DNA from: Gallionella sp.
GTDB taxonomy: Bacteria > Pseudomonadota > Gammaproteobacteria > Burkholderiales > Gallionellaceae
Assembly (NCBI GenBank): GCA_028687575.1
Contig: JAQTZW010000005.1
Span: forward strand, 124,001-188,000
Length of the DNA stretch: 64,000 nt
Direction of reading: 5' to 3'
A program made the position numbers and the translations under genes. The notes under the pieces are model-generated. The model made no database searches. It saw only the letters and a list, made by a program, of their open reading frames with translations, and was not told the origin of the DNA. How positions within the stretch are numbered: position 1 is the first letter of the stretch; every line of letters begins with the position of its first letter. Below, in pieces: positions 37,829 through 47,074 of this stretch.

Positions 37829-39289
37829 ATGGCTGAAATTAAAGTATTGTTTGCCACTTCTGAGGTTGCACCGCTAATCAAGACAGGCGGGTTGGCGGAT
37901 GTCAGCGGGGCATTACCGGCGGCGTTGCGGGCGATCAAGGTGGATGTGCGCGTGCTGGTTCCAGGCTATCCGCAAGTGATGGCAAAACTTGGGCCGCACG
38001 AAGCCGTCGCCAGCTTCGACGATTTGCCCGGTTATCCCCCTTGTCGATTGATTTTCAGCATCATGGAAAACGGTGTCCCGCTGCTGGTGCTGGATTGCCC
38101 CTTGCTCTATCAGCGCACCGGCGGGCCGTATTCCGATCCGACCGGCCACGACTGGCCTGACAATCCGCTCCGTTTTGGTTTGCTCTCCAAAGTCGCAGCC
38201 GTGCTTGGCAGCAGCGAATCGCCTCTGATGTGGCGTCCCGATCTGGTGCATTGCAACGACTGGCAGACGGGTTTGGCCGGTGTCTATCTGAGTGTTGCGC
38301 CGGGAGCCGTGCCGAATGTCATCACCATCCATAATCTGGCATTTCAGGGCAACTACCGCCCGACCAAAGTACAGAAGTTGCATCTGCCGCCCGAGAGCTT
38401 CAGCGTCAACGGCATCGAGCTCTACGGCAACATGTCTTTCCTCAAGGCCGGTTTGTACTACGCTTACCACATCACCACCGTCAGTCCGACCTACGCGCGC
38501 GAGATCCAGCATGAGCCGCTGGGATTCGGCTTGCAAGGCCTGCTGCACAGCCGCAGCAGGGATGTGACCGGTATCCTGAACGGCATTGAAACCGACGAGT
38601 GGGACCCGGAAACGGACAAGCACTTGGCGGCGCATTACAGTGTCGCACGCATGGCCGGCAAGGCCGACAACAAACGCGCCTTGCAGCAGCGCATGGGATT
38701 GCAGGAAGACCCCGGCATTCCCTTGCTGGGGGTGGTCAGTCGCCTGACGCACCAGAAGGGGCTGGACCTGTTGCTGGAGATCGCCCCAAAACTGATGGAA
38801 TTGCCGGTGCAACTGGTGATACTGGGGAGCGGCGAACCCGCGATGCAACATGCCGCCTATCATTTGGTCGAGAGTTATCCCGGCAAGATCGCCGCGATGA
38901 TCGGTTTCGACGAAGGGCTTTCGCACCAGATCGAAGCGGGCGCGGATATCTTCATCATGCCTTCACGTTTCGAGCCTTGCGGGCTGAACCAGTTCTACAG
39001 TCAACGTTACGGCACACCGCCTATCGTCAACAACACCGGCGGCCTGGCGGATTCGGTGGTGGACTGCAACCCGGACACGCTCAAGGATGGCACCGCGAGC
39101 GGCTTCATTTTACCCAGCATGACCACCGACGGCCTGTTCGATACCATCAAGCGTGCCATTGAGGTATACCGCGACGAGAAGAAATGGAAGTCCCTGCGCA
39201 AGAACTGCATGAGCAAGGATTTCAGTTGGGAAACCAGCGCGCGCGCCTATCGCAAGGTATATCTAAAAGTACTGGGAAGGCCGGAGTAG
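37829..39289 (+). CDS. glgA: Glycogen synthase (ADP-glucose type)
   Basis: GT5 glycosyltransferase that extends alpha-1,4-glucan chains from ADP-glucose. The 486-residue protein has the substrate-binding KTGGLADV motif (residues about 18-25), HNLAFQGNY, the acceptor-side PSRFEPCGLNQ and the STGGLxD-type NNTGGLADSV. GGGGG precedes the ATG at 37829. glgB and glgC, normally needed for branching and ADP-glucose supply, are not in this window. Confidence 0.97.
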   Translation: MAEIKVLFATSEVAPLIKTGGLADVSGALPAALRAIKVDVRVLVPGYPQVMAKLGPHEAVASFDDLPGYPPCRLIFSIMENGVPLLVLDCPLLYQRTGGPYSDPTGHDWPDNPLRFGLLSKVAAVLGSSESPLMWRPDLVHCNDWQTGLAGVYLSVAPGAVPNVITIHNLAFQGNYRPTKVQKLHLPPESFSVNGIELYGNMSFLKAGLYYAYHITTVSPTYAREIQHEPLGFGLQGLLHSRSRDVTGILNGIETDEWDPETDKHLAAHYSVARMAGKADNKRALQQRMGLQEDPGIPLLGVVSRLTHQKGLDLLLEIAPKLMELPVQLVILGSGEPAMQHAAYHLVESYPGKIAAMIGFDEGLSHQIEAGADIFIMPSRFEPCGLNQFYSQRYGTPPIVNNTGGLADSVVDCNPDTLKDGTASGFILPSMTTDGLFDTIKRAIEVYRDEKKWKSLRKNCMSKDFSWETSARAYRKVYLKVLGRPE

Positions 39290-39294
39290 CCCCT

Positions 39295-39336
39295 TGGCAG
39301 GCAAGCCCCAATTTTTATTTTGCGGCTTGCCTGCCA
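39295..39336. terminator. Perfect 13-bp inverted repeat after glgA, probable terminator
   Basis: Arms TGGCAGGCAAGCC (39295-39307) and GGCTTGCCTGCCA (39324-39336) flank an AT-rich 16-base loop. It has no T-run after the stem, so it may act as a bidirectional hairpin between glgA and prfB. Confidence 0.55.
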
Positions 39337-39381
39337 GCAGCCATTGCGCGGGCGCTGTAAGTTCAGTTACTTAGCACTGCC

Positions 39382-40486
39382 TCAGATGCCCTGTTTCAGA
39401 CTGGCGGAGATGAAGTCGTCCAGATCGCCGTCCAGTACTTTCTGTGTGTTGGCGATTTCGACGTTGGTGCGCAGATCCTTGATACGCGAGTTGTCCAGCA
39501 CGTAGCTGCGGATCTGATGACCCCAGCCCACATCGGACTTAGTGTCTTCCAGCTTCTGCTGTTCGGCCTGGCGCTTGCGCAGTTCGGCTTCATACAAGCG
39601 CGATTTGAGCATCGCCATCGCCTCGGCGCGGTTCTTGTGCTGTGAGCGGTCGTTCTGGCACTGCACCACGATGTTGGTCGGCAAGTGGGTGATGCGGATC
39701 GCCGAGTCGGTCTTGTTGATGTGCTGACCGCCGGCACCCGATGCGCGGAACGTGTCCACGCGCAGGTCAGCCGGGTTGATCTCGACTTCAATCGAATCGT
39801 CCACTTCGGGATAGACGAACAGGCTGGCAAACGAGGTATGGCGACCGCCGGACGAGTCGAACGGGCTCTTTCTCACCAGCCGGTGTACGCCGGTCTCGGT
39901 ACGTAACAGGCCGTAGGCATATTCGCCTTCGACCTTTAGCGATGCGCTACGGATGCCGGCCACGTCACCGTCGGTCTGCTCCAGCACCTCGACCTTGAAG
40001 CCTTTGCGTTCGCAGTAGCGGAGATACTGGCGCAGCAGCATGGAGGCCCAGTCGCAGGCTTCGGTGCCGCCGGCGCCAGCCTGAATGTCCACGAAGCAGT
40101 TGTTGGGATCAGCCGGGTTGGAGAACATGCGACGGAATTCCAGTAGCGCGACGCGTTTTTCGATGTCGGCAACATCGTCGGCGATGCTGAGCAGACTGTC
40201 CTCATCGTCTTCCTCGCGCGCCAATTCGAACAGTTCGGCGGCATCGGCCAGGTCCTGCTGGATTTTGCCTAGTCCCAGCACGACTGTTTCGAGCATTTTG
40301 CGTTCGCGGCCCAGATCCTGAGCGCGCTTGGCATCCTGCCAGATCGCCGGGTCCTCACTCAGTACGCAGACTTCGGTCAAACGATCATTTTTGACATCGA
40401 AGTCAAAGATACCTCCGAAGTTCGGCGCTGCGCAGTGTCAGGTCTTGCAACTGGTTGTTGATGGCGTTGAGTTGTTCGGCTTCCAT
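39382..40486 (-). CDS. prfB: Peptide chain release factor 2, with programmed +1 frameshift
   Basis: Terminates translation at UGA and UAA. The full 367-residue protein is made only by a +1 shift: the 27-codon first frame starts at ATG 40486 and ends at an in-frame TGA (40405-40403), and the second frame continues to 39382. The decoding tripeptide SPF is in [13 protein letters not shown], and the peptidyl-tRNA hydrolysis motif GGQ is in GAGGQHINK. Shortage of RF2 makes ribosomes pause at the UGA and shift, so RF2 controls its own synthesis. A naive annotation starting at an internal codon (40380) would lose the N-terminus. Confidence 0.96.
40402..40419 (-). promoter_or_regulatory. prfB programmed frameshift site
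   Basis: On the minus strand the sequence is CGGAGGTATCTTTGAC: a Shine-Dalgarno-like GGAGG, then CTT TGA C, almost identical to the E. coli RF2 site (AGGGGGTATCTTTGAC). Confidence 0.95.
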
Positions 40487-40523
40487 GATTTATCCCGGAT
40501 TGGTGTTGCTGAAAAGGGCGCGA

Positions 40524-41786
40524 TTATATCGCAAACCAGCCTATCATTACGCCCAGGGAAATGGCGGCAAAGCCACCGGCGACACGTTTTGCCAGTTCCC
40601 GGCCACCGATGAAATAAACCAGGCCGAACTTGAACGACAGATTGGACAGGAATGCGATGGCAATGGTGGTAACGGTCTGCTGTTCATCCAGTTGTTTGAG
40701 CGTGAACAGGCGCAAGCTGGACAGTGTGATGGCATCCACGTCGGTCAGGCCGGAAACCAGTGCGACGGCGTAGATGCCCTGACTGCCAGCGACATCCTTC
40801 ATCCAAGCACTGATCAGTAACACGAGGACATAGATCAGGCCGAACCCCAAAGCCATGTGCAATTCGGCAGGATTGGATGTTTCGGGAATTTTCAGGTCTT
40901 TGGTGTCCAGCATTTTGCGTCGGTCATACAACACATACAGCAGTCCCAGCAGCAATCCCCCGGACAGCATGGGAAACAGGCTGGGCAGGTTGCCATAGGC
41001 CACGGCCATGCCGACCAGCATCAGGCGCACGATCACCACCAGTCCGGCGGTGACGATGACCGAGGCGGCAAGATTCAGCATGCGTGGGTTGTCTTTGCCG
41101 TGTCTGGAGTAAACCATTGTGGTGGCGGTGCTGGACGCCAGTCCGCCTAAAAATCCCAGTAAAGGCGCACCATAGCGCGTACCTATGGCATGCAGAGCCG
41201 CATACCCCGTCAGGCTGATACCCGAGATCAGCACCACCATCAGCCAAGCCTGATGCGGATTGACCGCGCCGTATGGGCCATAACTCTGGTCGGGCAGGAT
41301 GGGCAGCACGATGAATGTCAGGATAGAAAATTGCAACACTGCCAGCAGATCATGGCGTGTCAGTTTTTTCGTGAAACCGCGCAATTCCGGCTTGAAATAG
41401 AGCAGGGCAGTGACCCCGATCGCCAGCATCACGGCCAGCTTGCCCAGTCCGAACCAGACCATCACACCCAGACCGTAACTGAGCAGCAAGGCGATGACGG
41501 TGGTAGTGCCCGGATCATTGACTGTGTTCGGCGTATTGAAATAGGCCGCAACGATCATCGCACCTATCGCCAGCAATCCCGCGACCACTAGCCAGGGAGT
41601 GCCGAGCTTGGCCGCCAGCAGCGCGGTCAGTGTGCCGAACACGGATACCAGCGCAAAAGTACGCAAGCCGGCTTTGGCCGACGGGTTGCGCTCGCGCTCT
41701 AGTCCAATTAGCAGGCCGATGGCGAGGCTGGTGAGGAATTGCGGCAAGGCTTCGATGCCGTTGCTTTGCAGGATGCCGATCTCCAT
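40524..41786 (-). CDS. MgtC/SapB-DUF4010 family membrane protein
   Basis: A 420-residue protein with about 12-13 membrane helices. The N-terminal part is MgtC/SapB-like (LTSLAIGLLIGLERER, GLRTFALVSVFGTLTALL) and the C-terminal part is a DUF4010 domain (LISAWMKDVAGSQGIYAVALVSGLTDVDAITLSS). The family is widespread but its substrate is unknown; MgtC relatives act in magnesium limitation and membrane potential control. ATG 41786 follows CAGGAG. It is followed downstream by prfB on the same strand. Confidence 0.85.
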   Translation of the reverse strand: MEIGILQSNGIEALPQFLTSLAIGLLIGLERERNPSAKAGLRTFALVSVFGTLTALLAAKLGTPWLVVAGLLAIGAMIVAAYFNTPNTVNDPGTTTVIALLLSYGLGVMVWFGLGKLAVMLAIGVTALLYFKPELRGFTKKLTRHDLLAVLQFSILTFIVLPILPDQSYGPYGAVNPHQAWLMVVLISGISLTGYAALHAIGTRYGAPLLGFLGGLASSTATTMVYSRHGKDNPRMLNLAASVIVTAGLVVIVRLMLVGMAVAYGNLPSLFPMLSGGLLLGLLYVLYDRRKMLDTKDLKIPETSNPAELHMALGFGLIYVLVLLISAWMKDVAGSQGIYAVALVSGLTDVDAITLSSLRLFTLKQLDEQQTVTTIAIAFLSNLSFKFGLVYFIGGRELAKRVAGGFAAISLGVMIGWFAI

Positions 41787-41799
41787 AGCGTGCTCCTGT

Positions 41800-43500
41800 T
41801 CAATTTCCGGGCGGGTGTTGCCAATGTCTGACAAGCAGTTGCAGGGTCTGCGAACCATTGTATTCATTGACGCCCAGGCTGTACACGATACGGATGCGAT
41901 CCGGTAGCGGGTCGGCATGTCCGAAAAAGATTGCCTCGACCAGATTGCCATCCTTGGCCAGTCGCAACTTGAGATGTTTTTCGCCCACCACACGCTGGCT
42001 CAATACCTCGAAGTTGTCGCAGAATTGTGGGGCAGGGAAGCCTTGCCCCCATACTTGTTCCTCCAGCAGGCGTGCCATTTCCAGCGTCATGCCATCCGAA
42101 TCAAGCTCACCGTCGGTTTCGATGCGCTGTTCGAGATCGCGCTCATCCAGCAACTCGCTGGCAACCTGCTCGAAGGCAGTCACGAAAGCCTCGAAATCCA
42201 ATTCGGCAATACTCAAGCCAGCAGCTGCGGCGTGGCCGCCGAATTTTCTGATCAGCGCCGGGTGTCGCTTGCTGACCAGATCCAGCGCGTCACGCAGATG
42301 CAGTCCGGCAATCGAGCGCCCTGAACCTTTCAATTCGCCTTCCGATGCCTGTGCAAATGCGATCACCGGGCGGTGGAATCGGTCCTTGAGGCGGGAAGCC
42401 AGGATGCCTATCACGCCCTGATGCCAGTTCGGGTCGAACAGTACCAGGCTGTAACCGCTCTGCGGATTGATGGATTCGAGGCTGGCCAGCGCCGAATCCT
42501 GCATGTCGGTCTCTATGCTGCGGCGCTCGCGGTTAAGCGTGTCCAGCTCGCCAGCGATCTGCAAGGCCCGCGCCGCATCGTCCGTTAACAGGCAGTTGAT
42601 GCCCAGACTCATATCGTCCAGCCTGCCTGCGGCATTTAGCCTAGGGCCGACGGTAAAGCCCATGTCCGTGCTGGAGACCTTGGCAGGCGATTTTTTGGCT
42701 ACTTGCAGCAGCGCATTGATGCCGGGCGAGCCGCGTCCGGCGCGGATGCGCTGCAAGCCCTGATGCACCAGGATACGGTTGTTCTGGTCGAGCTTCACCA
42801 CGTCGGCGACCGTGCCGAGTGCGACCAGGTCGAGCAATTCGAGCAGCTTGCGGCCGCGTTCTTCCGGCATCTCGCCGCGCTTGCGCAATTCGGCGCGCAG
42901 CGCCAGCAGTACGTAGAACATCACCCCCACGCCGGCCAGATTCTTGCAGGGAAAAGTACAGCCGGGCTGGTTGGGGTTGACGATGCAGGCGGCCTCCGGC
43001 AGCGTGTCGCCGGGTAGGTGGTGATCGGTGACGAACACCCGCATGCCCAGCGCATTGGCGGTTCGGACGCCGTCCACGCTGGCGATGCCGTTGTCCACTG
43101 TCAGCAAAATGTCCGGCTTGCGCAGGGCTGCCAGTTGCACGATTTCCGGCGTCAGGCCGTAACCGTATTCAAAACGGTTCGGCACGATGAAATCAACCTC
43201 GGCGCCAAAAGCGCGCAAACCGCGCACCGCGACCGTGCAGGCGGTCGCGCCGTCGGCATCGTAGTCGGCGATGACCAATATCCGCTGGCGATCGCGGATC
43301 GCGTCAGCCAGCAGGCATGCCATCTCTTGCGCATTCTTCAAATCGTTGAAGGGCAGCAACTGTGCGAAAGTGGTTTCGAGTTGCGCAGCTGCAGCGATGC
43401 CACGTGCGGCGAATATCTTTGCCAACGTGCCGGGGTAGCCGCTCTGAACCAACTGCTTGGCACTGGCTTCTGGAATGACTCGGTAAGTTATCTGGGGCAT
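41800..43500 (-). CDS. recJ: Single-stranded-DNA-specific exonuclease RecJ
   Basis: 5'-3' single-strand exonuclease of the DHH family for recombination and mismatch repair. The 566-residue protein has [10 protein letters not shown] (motif I), TVDNGIAS (motif II), the DHH signature VTDHHLPG and a DHHA1 region ending in [11 protein letters not shown]. The start at 43500 gives [13 protein letters not shown]; the frame is open 17 codons further, but that part lies over the lysC leader. It is divergent from lysC with 150 bases between. Confidence 0.96.
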   Translation of the reverse strand: MPQITYRVIPEASAKQLVQSGYPGTLAKIFAARGIAAAAQLETTFAQLLPFNDLKNAQEMACLLADAIRDRQRILVIADYDADGATACTVAVRGLRAFGAEVDFIVPNRFEYGYGLTPEIVQLAALRKPDILLTVDNGIASVDGVRTANALGMRVFVTDHHLPGDTLPEAACIVNPNQPGCTFPCKNLAGVGVMFYVLLALRAELRKRGEMPEERGRKLLELLDLVALGTVADVVKLDQNNRILVHQGLQRIRAGRGSPGINALLQVAKKSPAKVSSTDMGFTVGPRLNAAGRLDDMSLGINCLLTDDAARALQIAGELDTLNRERRSIETDMQDSALASLESINPQSGYSLVLFDPNWHQGVIGILASRLKDRFHRPVIAFAQASEGELKGSGRSIAGLHLRDALDLVSKRHPALIRKFGGHAAAAGLSIAELDFEAFVTAFEQVASELLDERDLEQRIETDGELDSDGMTLEMARLLEEQVWGQGFPAPQFCDNFEVLSQRVVGEKHLKLRLAKDGNLVEAIFFGHADPLPDRIRIVYSLGVNEYNGSQTLQLLVRHWQHPPGN

Positions 43501-43650
43501 GGCGAACTGCTCGGAATATGTCAGGCCGGGGAGTTTAACACCCGACCACATTGGTATTCATCGAACTGTGCCATAAACCTTGATCTGCCTCGTTTTTTTC
43601 CGGCAGGTGAGCTAGAATTCGCGACTTCAAATTTGACGGAAAAATTAATC

Positions 43651-44883
43651 GTGGCACTCATAGTACAAAAGTACGGCGGTACATCAGTCGGCAGCACAGA
43701 TCGCATCAAGAATGTCGCTAAACGTGTCGCTAAATTCAAGGCAAAAGGTCATCAGGTTGTAGTAGTGCTGTCAGCCATGAGCGGCGAGACCAATCGCTTG
43801 CTAGGACTTGCCAAAGAGATACAGTCCAATCCCGACCCGCGTGAACTGGACGTGATCGTTTCGACCGGCGAACAGGTGACCATCGGCCTGCTGGCGATGG
43901 CGCTCAAGGAAATCGGCCTGAAAGCCAGAAGCTATACCGGCGAACAGGTCAAGATACTGACCGACAATGCCCATACCAAGGCGCGCATCGTCAGCATTGA
44001 TGAACAACGCATCCGGGCTGATCTGGAAAACGATTATGTCGTAGTCGTGGCCGGGTTCCAGGGAGCTGACAAGGACGGCAACATCACCACGCTGGGACGT
44101 GGCGGCTCCGACACCACAGGCGTGGCGATCGCTGCGGCGCTGGGTGCTGATGAATGCCAGATATATACCGATGTGGACGGCGTATATACCACTGATCCGC
44201 GCATGGTTCCCGAGGCTCGCCGCCTGAAGAGCATCACGTTTGAAGAGATGCTGGAGATGGCCAGCCTGGGCTCCAAAGTCCTGCAGATTCGTTCCGTCGA
44301 GTTCGCAGGCAAATACCGGGTCAAACTGCGCGTGCTTTCCAGCTTCGAAGAAGAGGGCGAGGGCACACTGATTACTTTTGAGGATAAGGACAAAATGGAA
44401 CAAGCCATCATTTCAGGGATCGCGTTCAACCGCGATGAAGCCAGAGTCAACGTGTTGGGCGTACCCGACAAGCCCGGTATCGCTTACCAGATTCTCGGCC
44501 CGGTTTCCGATGCCAATATAGATGTAGACATGATCATCCAAAACGTCGGCGTGGATGGCACAACGGACTTCTCCTTTACCGTCCATCGCAACGAATTCAA
44601 CAAGACACTGGAAATCCTTAACAACGAAGTCTTGCCGCACATCGGCGCGCGCAAAGTGATCGGCGACAACAAGGCTGCCAAGGTTTCTGTGGTGGGCGTC
44701 GGCATGCGTTCGCACGTCGGCATCGCCAGCAAGATGTTCCGCACGCTGGCCGAAGAGGGCATCAACATCCAGATGATCTCGACCTCCGAAATCAAGATAT
44801 CCGTCGTCATTGACGAGAAGTATCTGGAGCTGGCTGTGCGTGTTTTGCACAAGGCATTCGATCTTGATCAGGAAGATGCATAA
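43651..44883 (+). CDS. lysC: Aspartate kinase
   Basis: Phosphorylates aspartate, the first step to lysine, threonine and methionine. The 410-residue protein starts at GTG 43651 ([14 protein letters not shown], the kinase signature) and ends with two ACT domains (from about residue 265: [15 protein letters not shown] and [19 protein letters not shown]) that bind inhibitory amino acids. This is the monofunctional, feedback-regulated type. The 150-base leader holds the promoter; I see no lysine riboswitch pattern. tRNA-Ser follows. Confidence 0.96.
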   Translation: MALIVQKYGGTSVGSTDRIKNVAKRVAKFKAKGHQVVVVLSAMSGETNRLLGLAKEIQSNPDPRELDVIVSTGEQVTIGLLAMALKEIGLKARSYTGEQVKILTDNAHTKARIVSIDEQRIRADLENDYVVVVAGFQGADKDGNITTLGRGGSDTTGVAIAAALGADECQIYTDVDGVYTTDPRMVPEARRLKSITFEEMLEMASLGSKVLQIRSVEFAGKYRVKLRVLSSFEEEGEGTLITFEDKDKMEQAIISGIAFNRDEARVNVLGVPDKPGIAYQILGPVSDANIDVDMIIQNVGVDGTTDFSFTVHRNEFNKTLEILNNEVLPHIGARKVIGDNKAAKVSVVGVGMRSHVGIASKMFRTLAEEGINIQMISTSEIKISVVIDEKYLELAVRVLHKAFDLDQEDA

Positions 44884-44940
44884 ATTCGCAAAAATTGTTT
44901 GACAGGAAGGGATGCCCGCTTTACTATGCGCGTCCTCTTC

Positions 44941-45035
44941 GGAGAGGTGGCCGAGAGGTCGAAGGCACTCCCCTGCTAAGGGAGCATACGGGACTAAAAC
45001 CTGTATCGAGGGTTCGAATCCCTCCTTCTCCGCCA
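44941..45035 (+). tRNA. tRNA-Ser(GCT)
   Basis: Class II tRNA: acceptor GGAGAGG pairs with CTTCTCC, anticodon loop CTGCTAA (anticodon GCT) on stem CTCCC/GGGAG, long variable arm, T-loop GGTTCGAATCC, encoded CCA at 45033-45035. Confidence 0.95.
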
Positions 45036-45054
45036 GGAAATAAAAGTTTCACAT

Positions 45055-45131
45055 GCGCCCGTAGCTCAGCTGGATAGAGTACTTGGCTACGAACCAAGGG
45101 GTCAGGAGTTCGAATCTCTTCGGGCGCACCA
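45055..45131 (+). tRNA. tRNA-Arg(ACG), integration site
   Basis: Acceptor GCGCCCG pairs with CGGGCGC, D-arm GCTCAGCTGGATAGAGT, anticodon loop CTACGAA on stem CTTGG/CCAAG (anticodon ACG), T-arm AGGAGTTCGAATCTCTT, encoded CCA. The tRNA stays intact after insertion of the element because the element brings an identical 3' part. Confidence 0.96.
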
Positions 45132-45136
45132 ATAAA
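45083..45136 (+). repeat. attL: 54-bp direct repeat within tRNA-Arg 3' part
   Basis: Begins TTGGCTACGAACC and ends GCGCACCAATAAA. It is identical over 54 bases to 63655-63708. The bases before it (AC versus AA) and after it (T versus G) differ, which sets the limits. Confidence 0.95.
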
Positions 45137-45137
45137 T

Positions 45138-45165
45138 AAAGGCTTCCAGCGATGGAAGCCTTTTT
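45138..45165 (+). terminator. Terminator for tRNA-Arg supplied by the element
   Basis: Arms AAAGGCTTCCA and TGGAAGCCTTT around GCGA, then T-run. It lies just inside the left repeat, so the element replaced the tRNA's own terminator. Confidence 0.85.
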
Positions 45166-45177
45166 CACTTCACGCAG

Positions 45178-45199
45178 TTGCGTGACTTTTTGCGTGACT
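45178..45199 (+). repeat. Tandem decamers, probable integrase arm sites (left)
   Basis: TTGCGTGACT occurs at 45178-45187 and 45190-45199 (period 12). A near-identical tandem pair, TTGCGGGACT, is at the right end (63545-63565). Confidence 0.6.
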
Positions 45200-45208
45200 T
45201 CTCTGGAA

Positions 45209-46411
45209 TCAACCGTGGACGATCCGGAGCAGGGTGCGGGTTCCCTGGCGATCGAGGACCTTGTTGGCCAGTTCGATCAGCCGGCCAATGTCTGCGCTGG
45301 CGTAGTGTTCTGGCAGGGATGCTGACTTGTGCCCCATCAGGGCGTTACGGTCTTCCTGGCTGACGCCGGCGAGCCGCAGGCGGCTGGAAAACGTGTGGCG
45401 CAGGTCATGCACCCGGACGCTGGCGAAGCCAGGCACCGCATCGTTCATAAATTCGCGTAGCTTGTCAGTAATGATCTGGCCGCGCTCACCTGTCACCAGA
45501 AGATGCTGCGGGATCTGTTTCCCAGCATTTCGATACACGGTCATTGCCGCACGGCAACGAGCACGCTGCCAGCCGTTGTTGTTCATGGTTTCGATCCGAT
45601 GCCCTTCGTAGGTGAAGACGTATTGGTCAGCATCCTTGTCCCGCACGGCTCGTCGCTGCTCGATGATGCGCCAGGCGGCATCGTTCATGATCGCGACGTG
45701 TTTGACGGATGTCTTGTAGGCGCTCTCCGGGATGATGAACACGCTGCGCCCGACCTCCGGTATCGGCACCTCCCAATCCCAGCGCAGGCCGCAGACATTC
45801 TCGTCTCTCAGGCCGGTATTGATGGCAAACAGTGCCATCGCCTGCAGGTGTGACGGCAGTTCCTGCATCAGCACATCCTGCTCGTCCCAGCTGATCGGGT
45901 AGGGATCGCGCGGGTTTTCGGTCTCCATCGCGATCAGCGGCGGCGCGATGGACAGCACAGGCTTGCCGTTCTCGTCGCGCCAGGCACGGGCGGCACGGAT
46001 CAGGATCGAGCGGACCACTTCCAGCGATCGGTTGATGGTGGTGGCGCTGACGCCATCCAGACGGTGGGCTTCCTTGAATTCTTCCAGCGTGCCGTCGTGG
46101 ATATGCTCGATGCCGAGCGTGCCGATAAATGGCAACAGAAGTTGAATGTGGTAGGACGGCAGTTTGGCAGAGCGCTTGTGCTTCGATTCGATCAGGTAGC
46201 GTGCCGCGCAACCTGCAAACACATGGCGATCGTTTGCGCCACATCGGCGGATTGAGTCTCGTTTGGCAATTTCTTCTTTGAGGACCTGCTCGGCTTGCTC
46301 CTGGGAGGCATTGCCGAGTCGGATAAAAATCCGTTCTTCCTTGTACTTTTTGTCAATGTTACGGGTGCCATCCTTGAGCAGGATGATCCCTGATGTTCTG
46401 GTTCGTGCCAT
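45209..46411 (-). CDS. int: Tyrosine-type site-specific integrase
   Basis: A 400-residue tyrosine recombinase that would integrate and excise the element at tRNA-Arg. The C-terminal catalytic domain shows Arg in NTGLRDENVCGLRW, the HxxR box HDLRH (His335, Arg338), His361 in LMGHKS and the nucleophile Tyr370 in LPEHYAS. The N-terminal about 160 residues are a basic arm-binding and core-binding region (TATINRSLEV-like helix SATTINRSLEVVRSILIRA). The ATG at 46411 is preceded by GGAG 11 bases away. The gene ends 72 bases from the tRNA repeat, as usual for int genes beside att sites. Confidence 0.95.
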   Translation of the reverse strand: MARTRTSGIILLKDGTRNIDKKYKEERIFIRLGNASQEQAEQVLKEEIAKRDSIRRCGANDRHVFAGCAARYLIESKHKRSAKLPSYHIQLLLPFIGTLGIEHIHDGTLEEFKEAHRLDGVSATTINRSLEVVRSILIRAARAWRDENGKPVLSIAPPLIAMETENPRDPYPISWDEQDVLMQELPSHLQAMALFAINTGLRDENVCGLRWDWEVPIPEVGRSVFIIPESAYKTSVKHVAIMNDAAWRIIEQRRAVRDKDADQYVFTYEGHRIETMNNNGWQRARCRAAMTVYRNAGKQIPQHLLVTGERGQIITDKLREFMNDAVPGFASVRVHDLRHTFSSRLRLAGVSQEDRNALMGHKSASLPEHYASADIGRLIELANKVLDRQGTRTLLRIVHG

Positions 46412-46620
46412 GGTTGTTGGTCTCCATACCTGGGCGGCTTGCCCTGGGTATTTTTATGATGCGTTGCCCAATCATCCAGGTCAAGACGGTCGAACGCAAT
46501 CCCGCGCGATCCGATCTGAATCTCGGTCATGTACGGACGCACATTCTTGTTGAACTCATCGCGGCACATGCCCAGGTAGGCAGGTGCGTCGCGGTGGTGG
46601 ATGAGGCGGGGGAGGATCAT
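46192..46620 (-). CDS. Excisionase / AlpA-like small DNA-binding protein
   Basis: The first about 70 residues (PRLIHHRDAPAYLGMCRDEFNKNVRPYM, then IGSRGIAFDRLDLDDWA, given here in parts) form an AlpA/MerR-like helix-turn-helix typical of excisionases encoded before integrases. The remaining about 70 codons overlap int in another frame and look like shadow sequence, rich in Ser, Pro and Lys. The true product may thus be longer than its functional part. The ATG at 46620 directly follows the TAA of the upstream relic. It should control excision direction and perhaps int expression. Confidence 0.65.
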   Translation of the reverse strand: MILPRLIHHRDAPAYLGMCRDEFNKNVRPYMTEIQIGSRGIAFDRLDLDDWATHHKNTQGKPPRYGDQQPWHEPEHQGSSCSRMAPVTLTKSTRKNGFLSDSAMPPRSKPSRSSKKKLPNETQSADVAQTIAMCLQVARHAT

Positions 46621-47034
46621 TTATTCGCAGAGTCCATACGATGAAGCGCATGCCTTTGAATCCGCCAGTTCGCCTAGCAGGTCAAACTGCCTGCCACCTC
46701 GCGTCGTTTTTGACCACTCGACAATCTTCCAGATGGTTTGCTTCGCGGCCTCACGATTGCTCATGCCGCGGGCTGGGATGAATGTCGCCGACATTCTCTT
46801 TGAACAGAGCGCAACTTTCCGCTCCCATTCCGCCTTTTCCTCGATGGCCTCTGGAAATCGCAGCGCAATCTCTTTCAGCTCGCCCTTGTTGACGTTGATG
46901 CACGGCACGCAGCCGACTCTAGTCGCGGCATCCTTGTAATAAGTGCGCTTAGCTGGAATAGAAAGAGCACTAAGTCTTGGCCGGCGGCGCGATAGTGAGC
47001 ATCGATGAGATTTGATCATCAAACGCAAGTACAA
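46621..47034 (-). pseudogene. Truncated PAPS-reductase-family gene relic
   Basis: The C-terminal part of a phage/island-type phosphoadenosine-phosphosulfate-reductase-family protein is recognisable from about 46944 down to 46621: RVGCVPCINVNKGELKEIA, then FPEAIEEKAEWERKVA and later WKIVEWSKTTRGGRQFDLL. The cysteine pair CVPC matches the family's GCxPC site. The N-terminal nucleotide-binding half is absent, and only about 130 bases separate the fragment from brxA, so it was cut away. The first 30 residues of the open frame are unrelated. It is probably a leftover of earlier cargo. Confidence 0.6.
47011..47023. promoter_or_regulatory. Palindrome upstream of brxA, possible operator
   Basis: TTTGAT-C-ATCAAA is a perfect 13-base palindrome, 51 bases ahead of the brxA start and inside the only gap that could hold the BREX promoter. 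A TAATAC at 47049-47054 could be the -10 element; I see no good -35. The regulator is unknown, as no brxR gene is present. Confidence 0.4.
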
Positions 47035-47074
47035 TTGAACGATTGGGGTAATACAAGCTGGAAAAAGATAATAG

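Noticed and set aside
43501..43650. Lysine riboswitch ahead of lysC
   Set aside because: The 150-base leader is too short and shows none of the conserved lysine-riboswitch helices or a terminator.
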